Below, one piece after another: positions 23,218 to 35,122 of a DNA stretch of 64,000 nt. A program made the translations under genes and the position numbers. The stretch covers positions 52,790,952 to 52,854,951 of the forward strand of contig CM039122.1 of NCBI GenBank assembly GCA_022036555.1. Direction: 5' to 3'. The notes beneath the pieces were generated by a model. It ran no database searches. It was not told the DNA's origin and saw only the letters and a program-made list of their open reading frames with translations. How positions within the stretch are numbered: the first letter of the stretch is position 1; each line of letters starts with the position of its first letter. This stretch comes from Microstegium vimineum (lineage: Eukaryota; Streptophyta; Magnoliopsida; Poales; Poaceae).

Positions 23218-23700
23218 CAGCGTACGACCCCGACGGTTGCCTGGGCGTCCTCAACGCGTTCGCGGAGGCGCGCGCGGCCAGCAGAGGAGTGGTGCGAGCA
23301 AGCGAGGCGTCGCGGCTGGGAGGCTCGGCCAGCGAGGCCGGAGGCGTGGCTGGGAGCTGCGGGGCGCCGTCGCGGGCCTGCAGCGCGCGCACCCGCGTTC
23401 CATGGTCGCGTACGCGGACTACGCGGCGTACGCCAGGGTGCTCTGCGAGGTGCGCGTGCGGGGGTTCGACCCAGCGAAGACGCGCACGGCGTGCTGCGGT
23501 GCCGTGGCCGCCGCGTACGGCTTCGACCAGGCCAGGTTCTGCGGGGCGCCCGGGACGGCCGTGTGCGCGGTCCGAGACCGGTACGTGAGCTGGGACGGCG
23601 TGCACCTGACGCAGCACACGTACACGGCGATGGCCGAGCTGCTCTACCGTGGTGGCCTCGCGTACCTGCCGCCGATCAAGTTGCCGGCGGGGCAGGCGAC
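23218..23700 (+). pseudogene. GDSL esterase/lipase 3' fragment
   Basis: Only the C-terminal third of a plant GDSL lipase is present. The segment starting YDPDGCLGVLNAFAEA (about 23219) is in one frame. The following part (VAYADYAAYARVL at about 23405 and onward) is in another, so a frameshift lies between about 23275 and 23390. The block with the catalytic Asp-x-x-His (WDGVHLTQ, about 23590-23610) is preserved. The N-terminal Gly-Asp-Ser block and the oxyanion residues are missing, so no active enzyme can result. The fragment has no introns and is very GC-rich compared with its AT-rich flanks. It could be a relic of a deleted gene or a piece captured by a DNA transposon. Confidence 0.8.
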
Positions 23701-26700
23701 CCGACCCCTCCTCGGCGCGTCCCTGCCCTCCCCAACGTGGCCCTGCGGCAGGAGGTCCACCCCAGCGCGGCCTCTACTCGGCTCCCCCTCCCCTCCGGCG
23801 TCGTGGCCCTTGCCCGACTTCCTCTCCCCTGCGGTAGTCATCCCCTGCCTAGTCTCCGTATAGAGGAAGGAGGAGGAAAATGAAGACAATGGCATGCGGG
23901 TCCCTGATGTCATTCTCTAGCAAAATATATTTAAGGGCCTAGATTTGGGTGTTGTTGTTGGAGTGAGAACAAAAAGTTTGAGCCAACAAAAATAAGAGAA
24001 GCCCCAAATAAAAAGTAAGGGCTTTGATTTGGGGTCCATGCCTGGAAATGCTCTGACATGTAGCTTCGGCCTTCGGGAGTCCGATCCGTCCGGTCCGGTC
24101 GGGCCGGCGCGGCGTGCTCGGGTAGCTAAGCTAAGCACTAGTAGCAGTGGCAGGACCCCGTCCGCCACATGCCGGTCGTCCGACGGGTCTCGGTCGCGTT
24201 TACTCCTATGGTCTAAGCCTCGACGTCTCATGTTGGGCTCCGATCCGACTAAACGTCAAGGGCAGCAACAACAACAGGCCGGCTAGCTATAGCCAAGGTC
24301 CGTAGCAATTCAGATCGATCGTCTAGCTAAGCTAGTGATCAATGCAGCAGCGAGCGAGTCTTCTCGCTCTAGTAGATAAGTAGGAAACATAATCGAAACG
24401 CAAGCTGAAAAACATACACACTATACACTACAGGATCGATTACTACGTGAGGCTAGCTAGCTGCGACGATACATAATGAATGAATGCAGTGTTTGTATCG
24501 TTTGGTCAAATTGAACAGTTAAGCTACTACCGCCGGCCGGTACCTGTCCATCGATCGATCAATCGTGGCAGATCGGCCCCCATCGATCCATAGATCGATC
24601 GAGTACTGTGTAAGCAACGAGCGAGTCCGTCTATTATTATCTAGCTGCTACGGAGTAGATGACTAGAAGAAGTAGCCTTAATGACTGTTGGATGAAACCG
24701 TGTGATTGGGGGCCTGCATGATGGATGGATCGGATGGCCAGGCCACGCCAGGCCAGTTGGTCAATGAACCAGCGCAGCAGTGCCACGCCTAACAAGCTAG
24801 TAGTACGCCCCTAGAGAGAGAGACAGAGGGAGAGAGGACCAAGGCGCGCCACACATCATCAGGATCAGTTTGCCTATTTCTTCAGAGCTCTGAATTCTGG
24901 TGCTGGTGCGGCGGCATGCCGACTTGAATCATATCGGTCCAGACTCTCAAGTCGCTACTAGGACTTGTAGTATCATCGATCCAGATCGATGGGGTGCAGT
25001 CACAGTACCCGTCAATGGTGGCTGGCTGGCTCTGGCTGCGACCTCACTAGCTTGTGAGAGATACAGAGGCCCGGGATAGATGTCGTTTGTTGCTGCGCGC
25101 TCTGACGTACGGCTTCCGCCCTCTGGTAGTAATAGTAGCAACGGCGAGGGGCCGGGTAGAGTGCTAGCTAGACAAGGGCGAGCGACGACGGAGCGAGACA
25201 GCATGACAAGATCGAAGGTGACAGCGGCCGCGCGCGGCACGGCGAGGATCCCACCACCCCCCAAGCCGTTGCTTTCGGCGATCCCCGCGACATGGATAGC
25301 CGAAAGCGACGCCACATGGCGCGGGGAGCGCAGGCAGCCCGCGAGCCTCCGATCCCTCGCTCGTCAGTCGTCACTGGACTGGACGAGTCCGCACGTACCA
25401 CGGTCGCAAACACGTACCTACAGTTCTACCACCCGGCCCGGCCCGCCTTTTGCATGTGACCTCACTTATCCGATCTCTCAGGCATCCAAACAGGTCCAGA
25501 AAAAATAAGTATATTGTCTTTTCTTGTTTTTCCCCCTAAACATCAAACCACTTAAACTTGCAAATATACACGGTTAGGATGTGTTTGGTAAAACTCTAGC
25601 TCCGGTCAAATTAACTTAACTTCTTTGACAAAGTAACTTCTTCTTCTCCGGTTTCTCTAGTTATAAAAATGTCTAAACTTCTTCACATGGTCAAAATGTC
25701 TATAATACTCTATTTTTTCTCCTTTTCTCTTTTTTTCTCTCTTTTCTCCTCTTCTTGATCCACATTAATTAACCACACAACACGATATCTCCTAGGTTGG
25801 CCTCTTCACTCCTCTCCTTGCTGCCTCTCCTTGTGCTGCCTCTTTTATTGACGTCCTACTCTTTTCATCCCTCTTCCTTCTTCCTCCTGTATTACCTTGG
25901 TGGAGAGCTCTAGCTGCTCATGGAACAAGAACAAGAGGAAGAGAGAGAGAGAGAGAGAGAGGTGAGGATAGGGAGAGTGAGTGAGTGGGGTCTCCTAGGT
26001 GTTTTTGGTGGACATGGAACTCGCCACTTTGGCTTAAGAATGAGGAGTAGGCACATATCAAGAGAGAGCTGAATAACATAAATCCTTATATATACGAGAT
26101 CGAAACGTACCACCTACCATGATTTGACCGATTATCCGTCAACGCATGACTAAGTCAACTTGGCCAAGTGTCGACGGACTGTGTGGCAACGGACCATTCA
26201 GTAGAACACAACAGAACCAAAAAAGTGCAGCTCTAATCTGTTAGTTGTATAAACTAGAAGTTTTGATGATGCTTATGCTCGTGACGCTGATGATAACTAA
26301 GGATGCAAAGCCTGGCCGTGACAAAAAGGTTCTATCAAGTGAGATTATAACAAAATTGTAAAAACGTATTTTGATATCTTATTACAAAAGTTGGTCCATC
26401 TATTGACAATGCACATGTGCGAGTGCGAGAATTTAGCAAACAACACAATGCACATGTTCATCCTTTTTCTTTTGCCTCCCGAATCCCGATAACAAAACAA
26501 CTCCAGTCTTATTGGAACTGTTTTCAAGACCTAGAACAGGTTCAATTCACATTAGTACTTGCGGACTATTATCCGTAACTTAACTATAGCAGAGTTGGCA
26601 GGACGATATGGGGTTGGTTCTTTCTCCTCCTTCCTATCCTGCACGAGGCGAGGGACAGGGGAGAGCGACAGGCCGCGGTGGAGGTGCTCAAATTCTGAAC

Positions 26701-28469
26701 GGCAACGACGGCGGCGCGCCCATGCATGCATGTGCCGCCGGAGCTGTCTCTAGCTCTGCCTAACGAACTCCTATTCCGGGGCGGGCTTAATGCTGGGCTC
26801 CCGACGGCACCACGACTGGGATTGCCCATCCTCGACGCGCGGTGACCGCGGTCCGGTCTCTCTCGCGCCACCCTGGTTGGATGCTCAAAGATACCTGCCC
26901 TGCCCAGCATTTAAACTCGCATTGACCTCGCACACACTCCATTCACCATATAATTAAATCGCTCTCTGTGTGTGTCGTGTGTGTGTGAGTGTGATCTTGC
27001 AGGTGTATCACGCACGTACAGTACAATGGCAAGCCATTGGCGACTGGCGATTGGCGAGGCTCCAAAGAAGCAAAGAGTGGGATAGCGACGAGAGAAGATA
27101 AGCGTAACGAAGGCCTTTAGGAATTCAATGGCCACTACTGTACACATGTATGTGGACACCGGCCACTCTCCAATCTCCATACGACACGACCATACCTCAC
27201 GTTCGCATCCGCGCACTCGATCTCCATACCTCGAGCCCTACTAGCTTTGAAAGCCACCCTCTTGTGGTCCTGCACAGTCGCAGCAGTTGAAGGCTGCGTA
27301 CATGCCATGACAACGGGACCGTGCTGGATCGGAGGTGGAGCAGGTTGGCCCGGCGGCCAGGGTTACAGTCTCCACAGGTACGGCATAGTGATCGATCAAG
27401 GGCGGGCTGTGAATTACGCCCGCCCGCCCGCCCGCCCGTCGCGACAGGGCAGTGACCAGGTAGAGTGATAGCCTGACAGGTGACCGGCCTGCAGATTGGA
27501 AGATGACGAGGATAAGCAGTGGAGCTAGGCAGCTAGGCCTGCGTGGCGTCGCTGGTCGCTGCTGCGCAAGCCACCGGGTGGGTCGTGGGTGTGGGGCAGT
27601 GCAGCGGGCACATCCCTGAGGCCAAGGGATTTGTCCCCGCGCAAGGGTACTAGTGCCGATGGATCGAGATGAAATGACCGGCCGGCGCGCGCCTGGACGG
27701 TACCGGCGACTCTAGCAACGCAATTGGCTGGCGGTAGGCGCCGCCGCCTCTCTAGTTGTAGGATCACGAAGATCTCGCCGGCCATGCCGTGATCCAAAGC
27801 CAAAAACAGTGCCCTGGCTACTAGTGCAACAGTGCGCGCACTCGGCACCCCCGCGTACAGTACTACGTGCGTGCGAAAACACAGCTTTGCGCAATTGATG
27901 AATCGCATGACGACGGAACGCACGCACGGGCGCAGAAGAGAGGAGGCATTTTGCCATGGATTTTAGCGTTTGCGCTGATGCTCGATTCCCGTCTTATTTA
28001 TCTTTCGGCTTTAGTGGATAATAATATAGTCGTCGTCTGTGTCTCGAAATGATGGGCAAGGCTTCGAAATGTGGCCAATGAAAAGCCACCATGGCGGACG
28101 TGCACTCGCAATCGCAAGCGCCGTTGAGTTAGCCCGATTCTACGAGGCTCGGCTCGGCTCCGATCGGCTCGCTCTGAATCCGCACCAGAACAAGGCCGGC
28201 CCGTTGAGTTCAGTTCCAGTTTGCTGTACAGCCCACATACAAGGCCGGCCGACGTGTGCTGCAGTTTGGCCCTTCTCTCGTGCACATCAATAAACGTGTG
28301 TTGCATGGATTAAATCGAAACTTAAATAAAATTACATCTAAATTCACGTCAACAAACGTGGATTAAGACGAATCTGGTAATATCTAAACAAGATCTTAGA
28401 TAGATTCTCGCGTCCATAATCTACAAACACAATGAAATCGCGGCCACAAAAGACCAACATTTCACGAAC
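23701..28469. other. Gene-poor region between the GDSL fragment and the CACTA element
   Basis: No gene could be supported. It contains GA-rich simple sequence near 24815-24840 and 25935-25965, a 'cccg' run near 27420-27440 and many GATC-rich words. At about 25575-25660 a 'gtgtttggtaaaactctagctcc' start resembles short DNA transposons, but no closing terminus was identified. Confidence 0.35.
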
Positions 28470-28472
28470 TGA

Positions 28473-28760
28473 CACTACTACAGAAGATATCTTTGTCTGA
28501 TTTCCAAAATTGGTTTTAGCCCCGGTAAAAATTACATCCGGGGTTAAAAGTACCTTTAGTCCCGGCTGGTAGGGACTAAAAGTCCCCTCCCAACGGCTCA
28601 GTTGTCAGATATTGTCAGGGGGGACTTTTAGTCTCGGTTGGTGTTACCAACCGGTTGGTGTCCACCTTTAGCCCCGGTTTAAGGCACCAACTGTGGCTAT
28701 TTCTTGTCCTTTAGTCACAGTTGGTTCTATGGACCGGAACTAAAGGTCCCCCCTATTTGA
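28473..28760 (+). repeat. CACTA left terminal and subterminal repeats
   Basis: The CACTACTACAG terminus is followed by about eight copies, in both orientations, of a 12-15-base word of the type 'ccttTAGTCCCGGttggt' / 'accgGGGCTAAAagg'. In En/Spm these repeats bind the element-encoded TNPA-like protein and are needed for excision. Confidence 0.85.
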
Positions 28761-29140
28761 ACTCTCTTCCTCCCTCCTGCCCGAACCCGAGAGCTCATTT
28801 TTTCCTCTCTGTTTTTGCTTGTTCTTGGTATGTTCTTCATTGTTCTTCATCTCCTCTTCGGCCATTGCTTCATTTGATCACTTCTACGCCTCCATCGACT
28901 CGTTCAAAGGTTACTATCTTCAACCTCTCATGTTTTAGCGGCAGCATAGGTTGTTTCTTGGTCTATGTGTGATTTTTCTTTATGATTTTATCTCTTTACC
29001 ATTTTAAGCTTCATTCACTTGACATTTGTTTGAATATTTTGAAAAATACAACTAAAACTAGTATTCTAAGTATACACCTTCCATTTGTACTATGTCTACC
29101 ACATTTTATGGTTTAATTAGTTGAAAATAGAGATTTTAGT

Positions 29141-29390
29141 GAATTATTTAGCTTAGTTAGAGAATTATATATAGATTTTTAGGATATTATTCATTTATTT
29201 AATTTGTGGATTATATGAGGAATGTATGGTGGATTGTTCTTGATTTATATGCCACTTGAGCTCAACATACATTCAAGATTAGTTTAGCTTAGTTTGAGAA
29301 ATATAGATTTTTAGGATATTATTAAATGATGAATTTATGGTGGATTGTTCTTGATTTATATATATGCCACTTGAGCTCAAAATAATTATA
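29141..29390 (+). repeat. Imperfect ~130-base duplication in the CACTA leader
   Basis: The stretch 'tagatttttaggatattatt ... tggtggattgttcttgattt ... gccacttgagctcaa' occurs at about 29170-29263 and again at about 29307-29379 with small indels. It lies in the non-coding leader before the GRF ORF. Confidence 0.7.
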
Positions 29391-29553
29391 TATTTAGATA
29401 GAGAAGGTAGCTACCTAGAATACTTTAGTTGTATACATGGCACATTTGATGATTTTAGAGAAATGTAAATTTTAGTTGTTTTATTTTCTTTGTTTAGAAT
29501 ATGAGGAATTTATAATATCTAGTTTGAAAAATAAGTATAGAGAGTGTAGATAA

Positions 29554-30066
29554 CAACTGCTTCGGGGTACTCGGCCTCTGATCGGGTTCCAAAGCGACTA
29601 AGGCCAGACCTCCCTCTCATTACCTGTGGCGAGTGTATGCAAAAGACTGTGAAAGAGTACCGAGTGGCGAAGGCGGGTGTCAACAACGGTCGGATCTTCT
29701 ATAAGTGTTCAGATCGCAATGTGAGTTATATATTTTGTCACATTCCATGGTTATGGTTAATTTCTACCTATTATACGTGATTGTTTTGATTAAAGTGCTT
29801 ATTTTGTATTATATTTTCAGTGGGATGGCACTGGATGCCGCGGCTGGTACTGGGAGGAAGACTATGTTAAACACGGTGCGAAGGCTACGAAGGCTGATGA
29901 GGCAGTGAGCTAGCTCAAGAAGTCTGTCGATGTTGAGCAGACGAATGACGATCTGTCTGCTTTAGTTGGGATTGGTCGGAAGATCATTATGCTACTGAAG
30001 TGCATTTTAGGTTTTCTGTGTATAGTGCTAGTGGTCTTAGCATACGCTATGTCTAGGCTTTCATAG
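29554..30066 (+). pseudogene. GRF-type zinc-finger ORF of the CACTA element
   Basis: Two exons (about 29554-29720 and 29821-30066) with a GTGAGT...TTTCAG intron. The joined frame has the GRF finger pattern: LITCGEC, then NNGRIFYKCSDRN at the exon end, then WDGTGCRGWYWEED in exon 2. These supply the C-x2-C, C and C ligands plus the Gly-Arg-Phe/Tyr signature. The C-terminal part after about 29914 has a short polar segment, then a strongly hydrophobic stretch of ~20 residues (LLKCILGFLCIVLVVLAYAM), suggesting a membrane anchor. A TAG at 29911-29913 interrupts the frame between finger and anchor. No ATG is visible in frame upstream, so the true first exon may lie in the 28.8-kb region. GRF fingers bind single-stranded nucleic acids in other proteins; the role in this element is unknown. 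Confidence 0.72.
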
Positions 30067-30223
30067 AGCATACATTAGTATTTGTGTGACTCGAAAATGA
30101 TATATGATGGTGTTCCATCTCATGTTATTTTAATGTAGATGACCTTTCGTTCGGTATTTTATAATTTCATTTTTTGACCTAAATGAGAAATTTAATTATG
30201 TTTTGGGTCATATAATGCAGACG

Positions 30224-32505
30224 ATGACACGGGATTGGATGTACAATGTAGATCGCCGCTTCAAAGAGTTCATTGATGGCGTGCATGATTTCTTAAGAGC
30301 GGTTGAGGCAAACAAGCGGGATGGTAATTTCATGTGTTGTCCATGCACATTGTGCAAGAATTTGAAAGAATATTGTAGCTCAAGGACTCTTCACTCACAC
30401 TTGTTGAAGTCGGGTTTAATGATAAACTATATTTGTTGGACCAAGCATGGAGAAACCGGAATTATGATGGAAGAAGACGAAGAACAACAATTGGACCCTG
30501 ACGACATTATTGCTCAATACAGTGACTTCAATGATACTGCAATGGAGGAAGCAGAAGAAGAGACAGGGGCAGAGGACACACTATCTGAAGATGATGGTCT
30601 TGGTGAAGTTATTCATCATGCACAAAGAGATTGTGAAAGTGAAAAAGAGAAAGCTAAGTTTGACCGTATGCTAGAGGATCACTACTATACCTGAGCGCCG
30701 AAGATTGGCAAAATAAGTTGGGTACAACACTGGAGTTGCTACAATGGAAGACAAAAAATGGCATATCCGACAAGGCATTTGGGCAATTACTCAAGATCCA
30801 AAAAAAGATGCTTCTGAAGCCTAACGAATTGCCTGCCACTACGTACGAAGCAAAACAGGTCGTGTGCCCTCTGGGATTAGAAATCCTGAAGATACATGCA
30901 TGTCCTAATGACTGCATCCTGTACCATGGCAAGGACTACGAGAATTTGGATGAATGCCCCGTATGTAAAGCGTCGCGGTATAAGATCAGGCGAGATGACC
31001 CTGACGATGTTGAGGGCGAAGAGCGTCCTAGGAAGAAAATCCCTGCCAAAGTTATGTGGTATGCTCCTATAATACCACGTCTGAAACGTCTGTTTAGAAA
31101 CAAGGACCATGCAAAGTTGTTGCGATAACACAAAGAAGACCGTAAGGCAGACAACATGTTGAGACACCCTGCTGATGGGTCCCAGTGGAGAGCAATTGAC
31201 AAAGAATTCCCGAAGTTTGCAGAAGACGCAAGAAACTTAAGGTTCGGTTTGAGCACGGATGGTATGAATCCTTTTGGGGAGCAGAGCAGTAGTCATAGCA
31301 CTTGGCCTGTTACTCTATGTATCTACAACCTTCCTCCATGGTTATGCATGAAGCGGAAGTTCATTATGATGTCGGTGCTGATTCAAGGCCCGAAGCAACC
31401 TGGCAACGACATCGATGTCTTCCTGAGGCCCTTAGTTGAGGAACTCCTGCTTTTATGGAGCAAACCAGGTGTATATGTGTGGGATGAGTACAAACAGGAA
31501 CACTTCAACCTACGAGCATTGCTATACGTAACAATCAATGATTGGCCTGCCCTAAGTAATCTTTCAGGACAGACAAACAAGAGATATAATGCATGCACAC
31601 ACTGTTTTGATGACCTTGACTGTGTATATCTAAAAAAATGTCGAAAGATCGTGTACCTTGGCCATCGTCGTTTTCTTCCTAAGAAGCATCAAGCCAGAAA
31701 GAAAGGAAAGCATTGTAAAGAAGAAGTCAAACGAACCAAGCCTCACAACCCAAACTGGAGAGGATATACTTGATATGGTCAAGGATGTGCAAGTAGTCTT
31801 TGGAAAGGGAGAAGAGGCCGTACCAGTTCCAAAAGATGCTGATGGACGCGCACCCATGTGGAAGAAGAAGTCCATATTTTGGGAGCTACCCTATTGGCAT
31901 ACCCTAGAGGTCCGCCACGCGATCGACGTGATGCACTTGACAAAGAATGTTTGTGTGAACCTGCTAGGATTCATGGGTGTGTATGGAAAAGACAAAGATA
32001 CACTTGAAGCACGACAGGACTTGCAAGACATGAAAGAACGAGACAACCTGCATCTAGAGAAGACAGAAGATGGACGTCATTATTTAAAGCCTACTAGCTA
32101 CACTCTTATCAAAGAAGATAAGGAAAGCATGTTTGAATGTCTAAGCAACATCAAGGTCCCATCTGGATTTTCCTCCAATATAAAGAATATAATAAATGTG
32201 TCAGAGAAGAAATTCCTAAACTTAAAGTCTCATGACTGCCACGTGCTTATGACGCAATTGCTTCCGGTTGCGTTAAGAGGAATTCTACCTCCACATTTAC
32301 GTCTAGCCACTGTGAAGCTATGTGTATTCCTCAATGCAATTTCTCAGAAGGCAATCGATCCAATGGAACTAGCTTCTCTACAGAACGATGTGGTTCAGTG
32401 CCTTGTCAGCTTTGAGTAGGTTTTCCCTCCATCCTTCTTTAATATCATGGAACATCTCCTAGTTCACCTGGTCAAGGAGATTAGTATTCTCGGTCCTGTG
32501 TAAAC
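30224..32505 (+). pseudogene. CACTA TNP2-type transposase, degenerate
   Basis: The protein opens with the transposase-associated domain (WMYNVDRRFKEFIDGV, then the CPCTLCKN zinc-binding pair) and an acidic linker. It continues with the Transposase_21 catalytic region, including KLGTTLELLQWK, CPNDCILYHGKDYE, LRHPADGSQWRAID, DGMNPFG and ELPYWHTLEVRHAIDVMHL. The enzyme normally cuts the CACTA termini for transposition. It is broken in at least five places: frame change near 30680, TAA at 31126-31128, frame change near 31745, TAG at 32417-32419, and TAA near 32501. After that the C-terminal segment of the family (the block following ILGPV) is missing. No introns are apparent. I start at the ATG 30224 just before the conserved RDWMY block; in-frame alternatives lie a few codons upstream. 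Confidence 0.88.
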
Positions 32506-34485
32506 ATGTATATATATGATTTGTAGATGGACGACCCGAATGACAACATGGAGGCTTTCTTGTTTTCAATGATCAACGATGACACTGATCAAGTAGTAGA
32601 TGACACCAATCAAGTAGATGACGGAAGTCAGTACCTTGCGCAAGATGTTGAGCAAGAAAATATTGCGCAAGACAATGTTGTCGAGGTATATATATATATG
32701 TCTATAATCTCTTGTGTATACATGAAAATCAAAATAATTACACTAAGTTTTGTGTGTCTACATACATAGCCGTCTGCATCAACGACAACTACGGGGAAGA
32801 GTAAAAAAGTACGAGGCCCGAAGAAGCCATTGGAGGGTCGGTACATTATCACGGAATTTGACGGAAAACAGGAGCAGTACTTGGACCACATGCACATAGA
32901 TTTGCCAGCAACTATGGTTACCTTGTAAGGGATAGGCTTCTGATCAGTGCTCGTGAATGGCGACAAAGGAAAGGACGTCCGGATATTAGTTTTGTCTCTG
33001 ATGGTGACAAGGAACTAATTTGGCAAGAAGTCCTTCAACATTTCTCGCTCGATACAGAGATGAAGCTTTGAAGGGGAGAGTTAGGGATCAGTGCGGAATG
33101 CAAGAAATGACAACACAATTCAGGCCTGGAAGAGAAATTGAACAATTATCAAGAAGAACCTTACTCCAGATTTCAACAATAAGGCCTACGTCAAGTTGAG
33201 ACCGTTTTGGGATGACTTTGTAGCTTTCAAGACATCCAAAGAGGGCGAAGCACGAGCGCTATAGAACCAACAGAATGCCCGAGAAAAGCAATACCACCAT
33301 CACTTGGGATCAGGTGGCTACATTACTGCCATTCCTAAGTGGGAAAAACAAGAAGAGGATCTTCAAGCTAGGGGAATCCAACCAGAATCAGGTAACTGGT
33401 CTGAGCGCGGTAAGTGGTGGTTTTTCGGTCATGGGGGAGGCCTTGACCCTCAGACCGGGAGATTAACATATACCGAAGGACTCACAGAAGCAGCAAAGAA
33501 ACTGGTTTACGCTCAATCTTTGAGGGAAAAAGGAGTTTGGTCACCAGATAGAGATAGGGATGAGCTGACATATGCCCAAGGGACTGCGGAACACGGTGGG
33601 TGAACGAGAGGTCATGACGCGGTACCGTGGAAGCATGCCTTCCCTCAAGACAAAGATACATATAGAAGCCACCAGAGAAAGAAGAAAGAGGAGGAAGCTA
33701 TGAAACTTAGCATGGAGCAAATGCTTAGTGAAGCACGCGATGCAGCTATTCAAGCAAAAGTGCGAGAAGAGAAACTTGAAGCAAGAATGAGCGAGGAAAT
33801 CAAAAGGCAAGTGGAGTTAGCAATTAGCCGAATGCAAAGTACTGGATCAGTACCGGAAGTCAACATTAGCCCATCAGCTTAGTTGAAAAGCAGTTGTGCT
33901 TCCACGGAAGTGCCTCAACCTGGTGATGACGCAAAGCTACGCTTCCCCGTGGATAACATCACAGAACCGAATACACCATGTAAGCTGCACATTCTAGAGG
34001 GGGCTACCACAATCATGGTGGCTACCGATGTTGTATCTCCTATCGACCCTACGAAGACACCACTATGCCATGGGTCAAAAATACCAGCTGGATATGCTCG
34101 CGTCTCGGTGGACAGAGTTCAAAAAGGTCATCGCGATGTTAAGCTTGACATTGAAGGAGGTGATGGGGAGACGACTTTAGGACAAGCGGAGAAGACATTT
34201 ATTTGTTGGCGCAAGCGCTATATCATTATTCCTGGGGCATCACCTCCTATTGTACCGTCGCCGCCTCCTCCTCCTCATCCTAGGTGCGAATGAAAGTGAA
34301 TCATATATACCTAGCTCTTTTTCACTAACTTTGTATTGGCTTAAATAACGATACTTTATTCACACTCGTTGTTTTCACTGCAAGGACCTCACCCAGAGAC
34401 CTAAGTCACCATTCATCACCTGGTGATCATAGTGTTGCGAGGGATGATGATGGTGAAATGCACGACACGGCTTCGTCCCCAGAAC

Positions 34486-34630
34486 CTTCAAGGCGGTCTC
34501 CATCTCCGAAACCGGCCCCATCGCCTCCACGACGTTCTCCAATGTCGAAACCGGCCCCATCGCCTCCACGACGTTCTCCAACGCCGAAACTGGCCCCGTC
34601 GCCTCCACGACGGTCTCCAACACCAACACC
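34486..34630 (+). repeat. 39-base coding minisatellite (RRSPxPKPAPSPP)
   Basis: Four successive 39-base units, each containing a 'cctccacgacg(t/g)tctcc' word, encode RRSPSPKPAPSPP, RRSPMSKPAPSPP, RRSPTPKLAPSPP and a diverged fourth. The period keeps the reading frame. Confidence 0.88.
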
Positions 34631-35117
34631 GACCCCATCGGCAAAGAAGAGGACCGCCACAAAAGCAAAGGTGTCGGCCGCCCAACCAAAACCAAAGAGG
34701 CAAGCTACAAGGAAAGTTAAGATTCCTCTGAAACTTCCGTATGAGAAGACTGAAGAAGAAATAGACGCTTCAATAAAGGCCTCGGTGAAAGCGCATTTAA
34801 AGAAAGTGGAAGACGACCGTAAAGCAAGGAAAGAAGCTAAACAACCATTCTACTTACATCAATTAGCTCTAAGGCAAGCGGTGGAAGAAAAGAAGAGAAA
34901 GCTACGTGATTCTCAGAAGAGTTCTCCACTATCGGACTATGATCGCACTCTCAAAAAGGCAATTGATGAGAAGAAAAGAACAGGGAAGGGTGTCCCACAG
35001 CTCGGGGAACAATCGAATCAATCAGTGCCCCCGCTAGTTGTTGGGAATGAATATGGTTCAAACATGAGCGTGCTAGAAGACTACAGTGGCCCCAAAGTCA
35101 ATTATGATGGTATGGAA

Positions 35118-35122
35118 GACTT
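35118..35122 (+). repeat. Left target-site duplication of the Sirevirus (GACTT)
   Basis: 'gactt' immediately precedes the LTR start (tgaaagg) and is repeated at 49102-49106 immediately after the other LTR. Copia integrases make 5-base duplications. Confidence 0.9.

Larger units (their letters stand above)
32527..35122 (+). pseudogene. CACTA second gene, 5' part (interrupted by retrotransposon)
   Basis: It begins at ATG 32527 (MDDPNDNMEAFLFSMIND). First exon is 32527-32685, second from 32770, and a later intron is 34284-34384 (GT...AG). Recognisable blocks: KKVRGPKKPLEGRYIITE; REWRQRKGRPDISFVSD; a Gly-rich GSGGY/WWFFGHGGG region; a coiled-coil near 33700-33860; and a domain with CKLHILEG...PAGYARVSVD near 33985-34240, typical of the so-called plant En/Spm second protein. 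Then come four 13-residue RRSP-type proline repeats (34486-34630) and a long Lys/Glu-rich helix. Several stops and frame changes (near 32890, 33063, 33220-33265, 33601, 33880) show decay. The coding sequence is cut at 35122 by the Sirevirus and resumes at 49107. Confidence 0.8.

Noticed and set aside
28515..28745. Regularly spaced repeats that could be mistaken for a CRISPR-like or satellite array
   Set aside because: They are inverted and direct copies of the CACTA subterminal motif, found at both ends of the same element.
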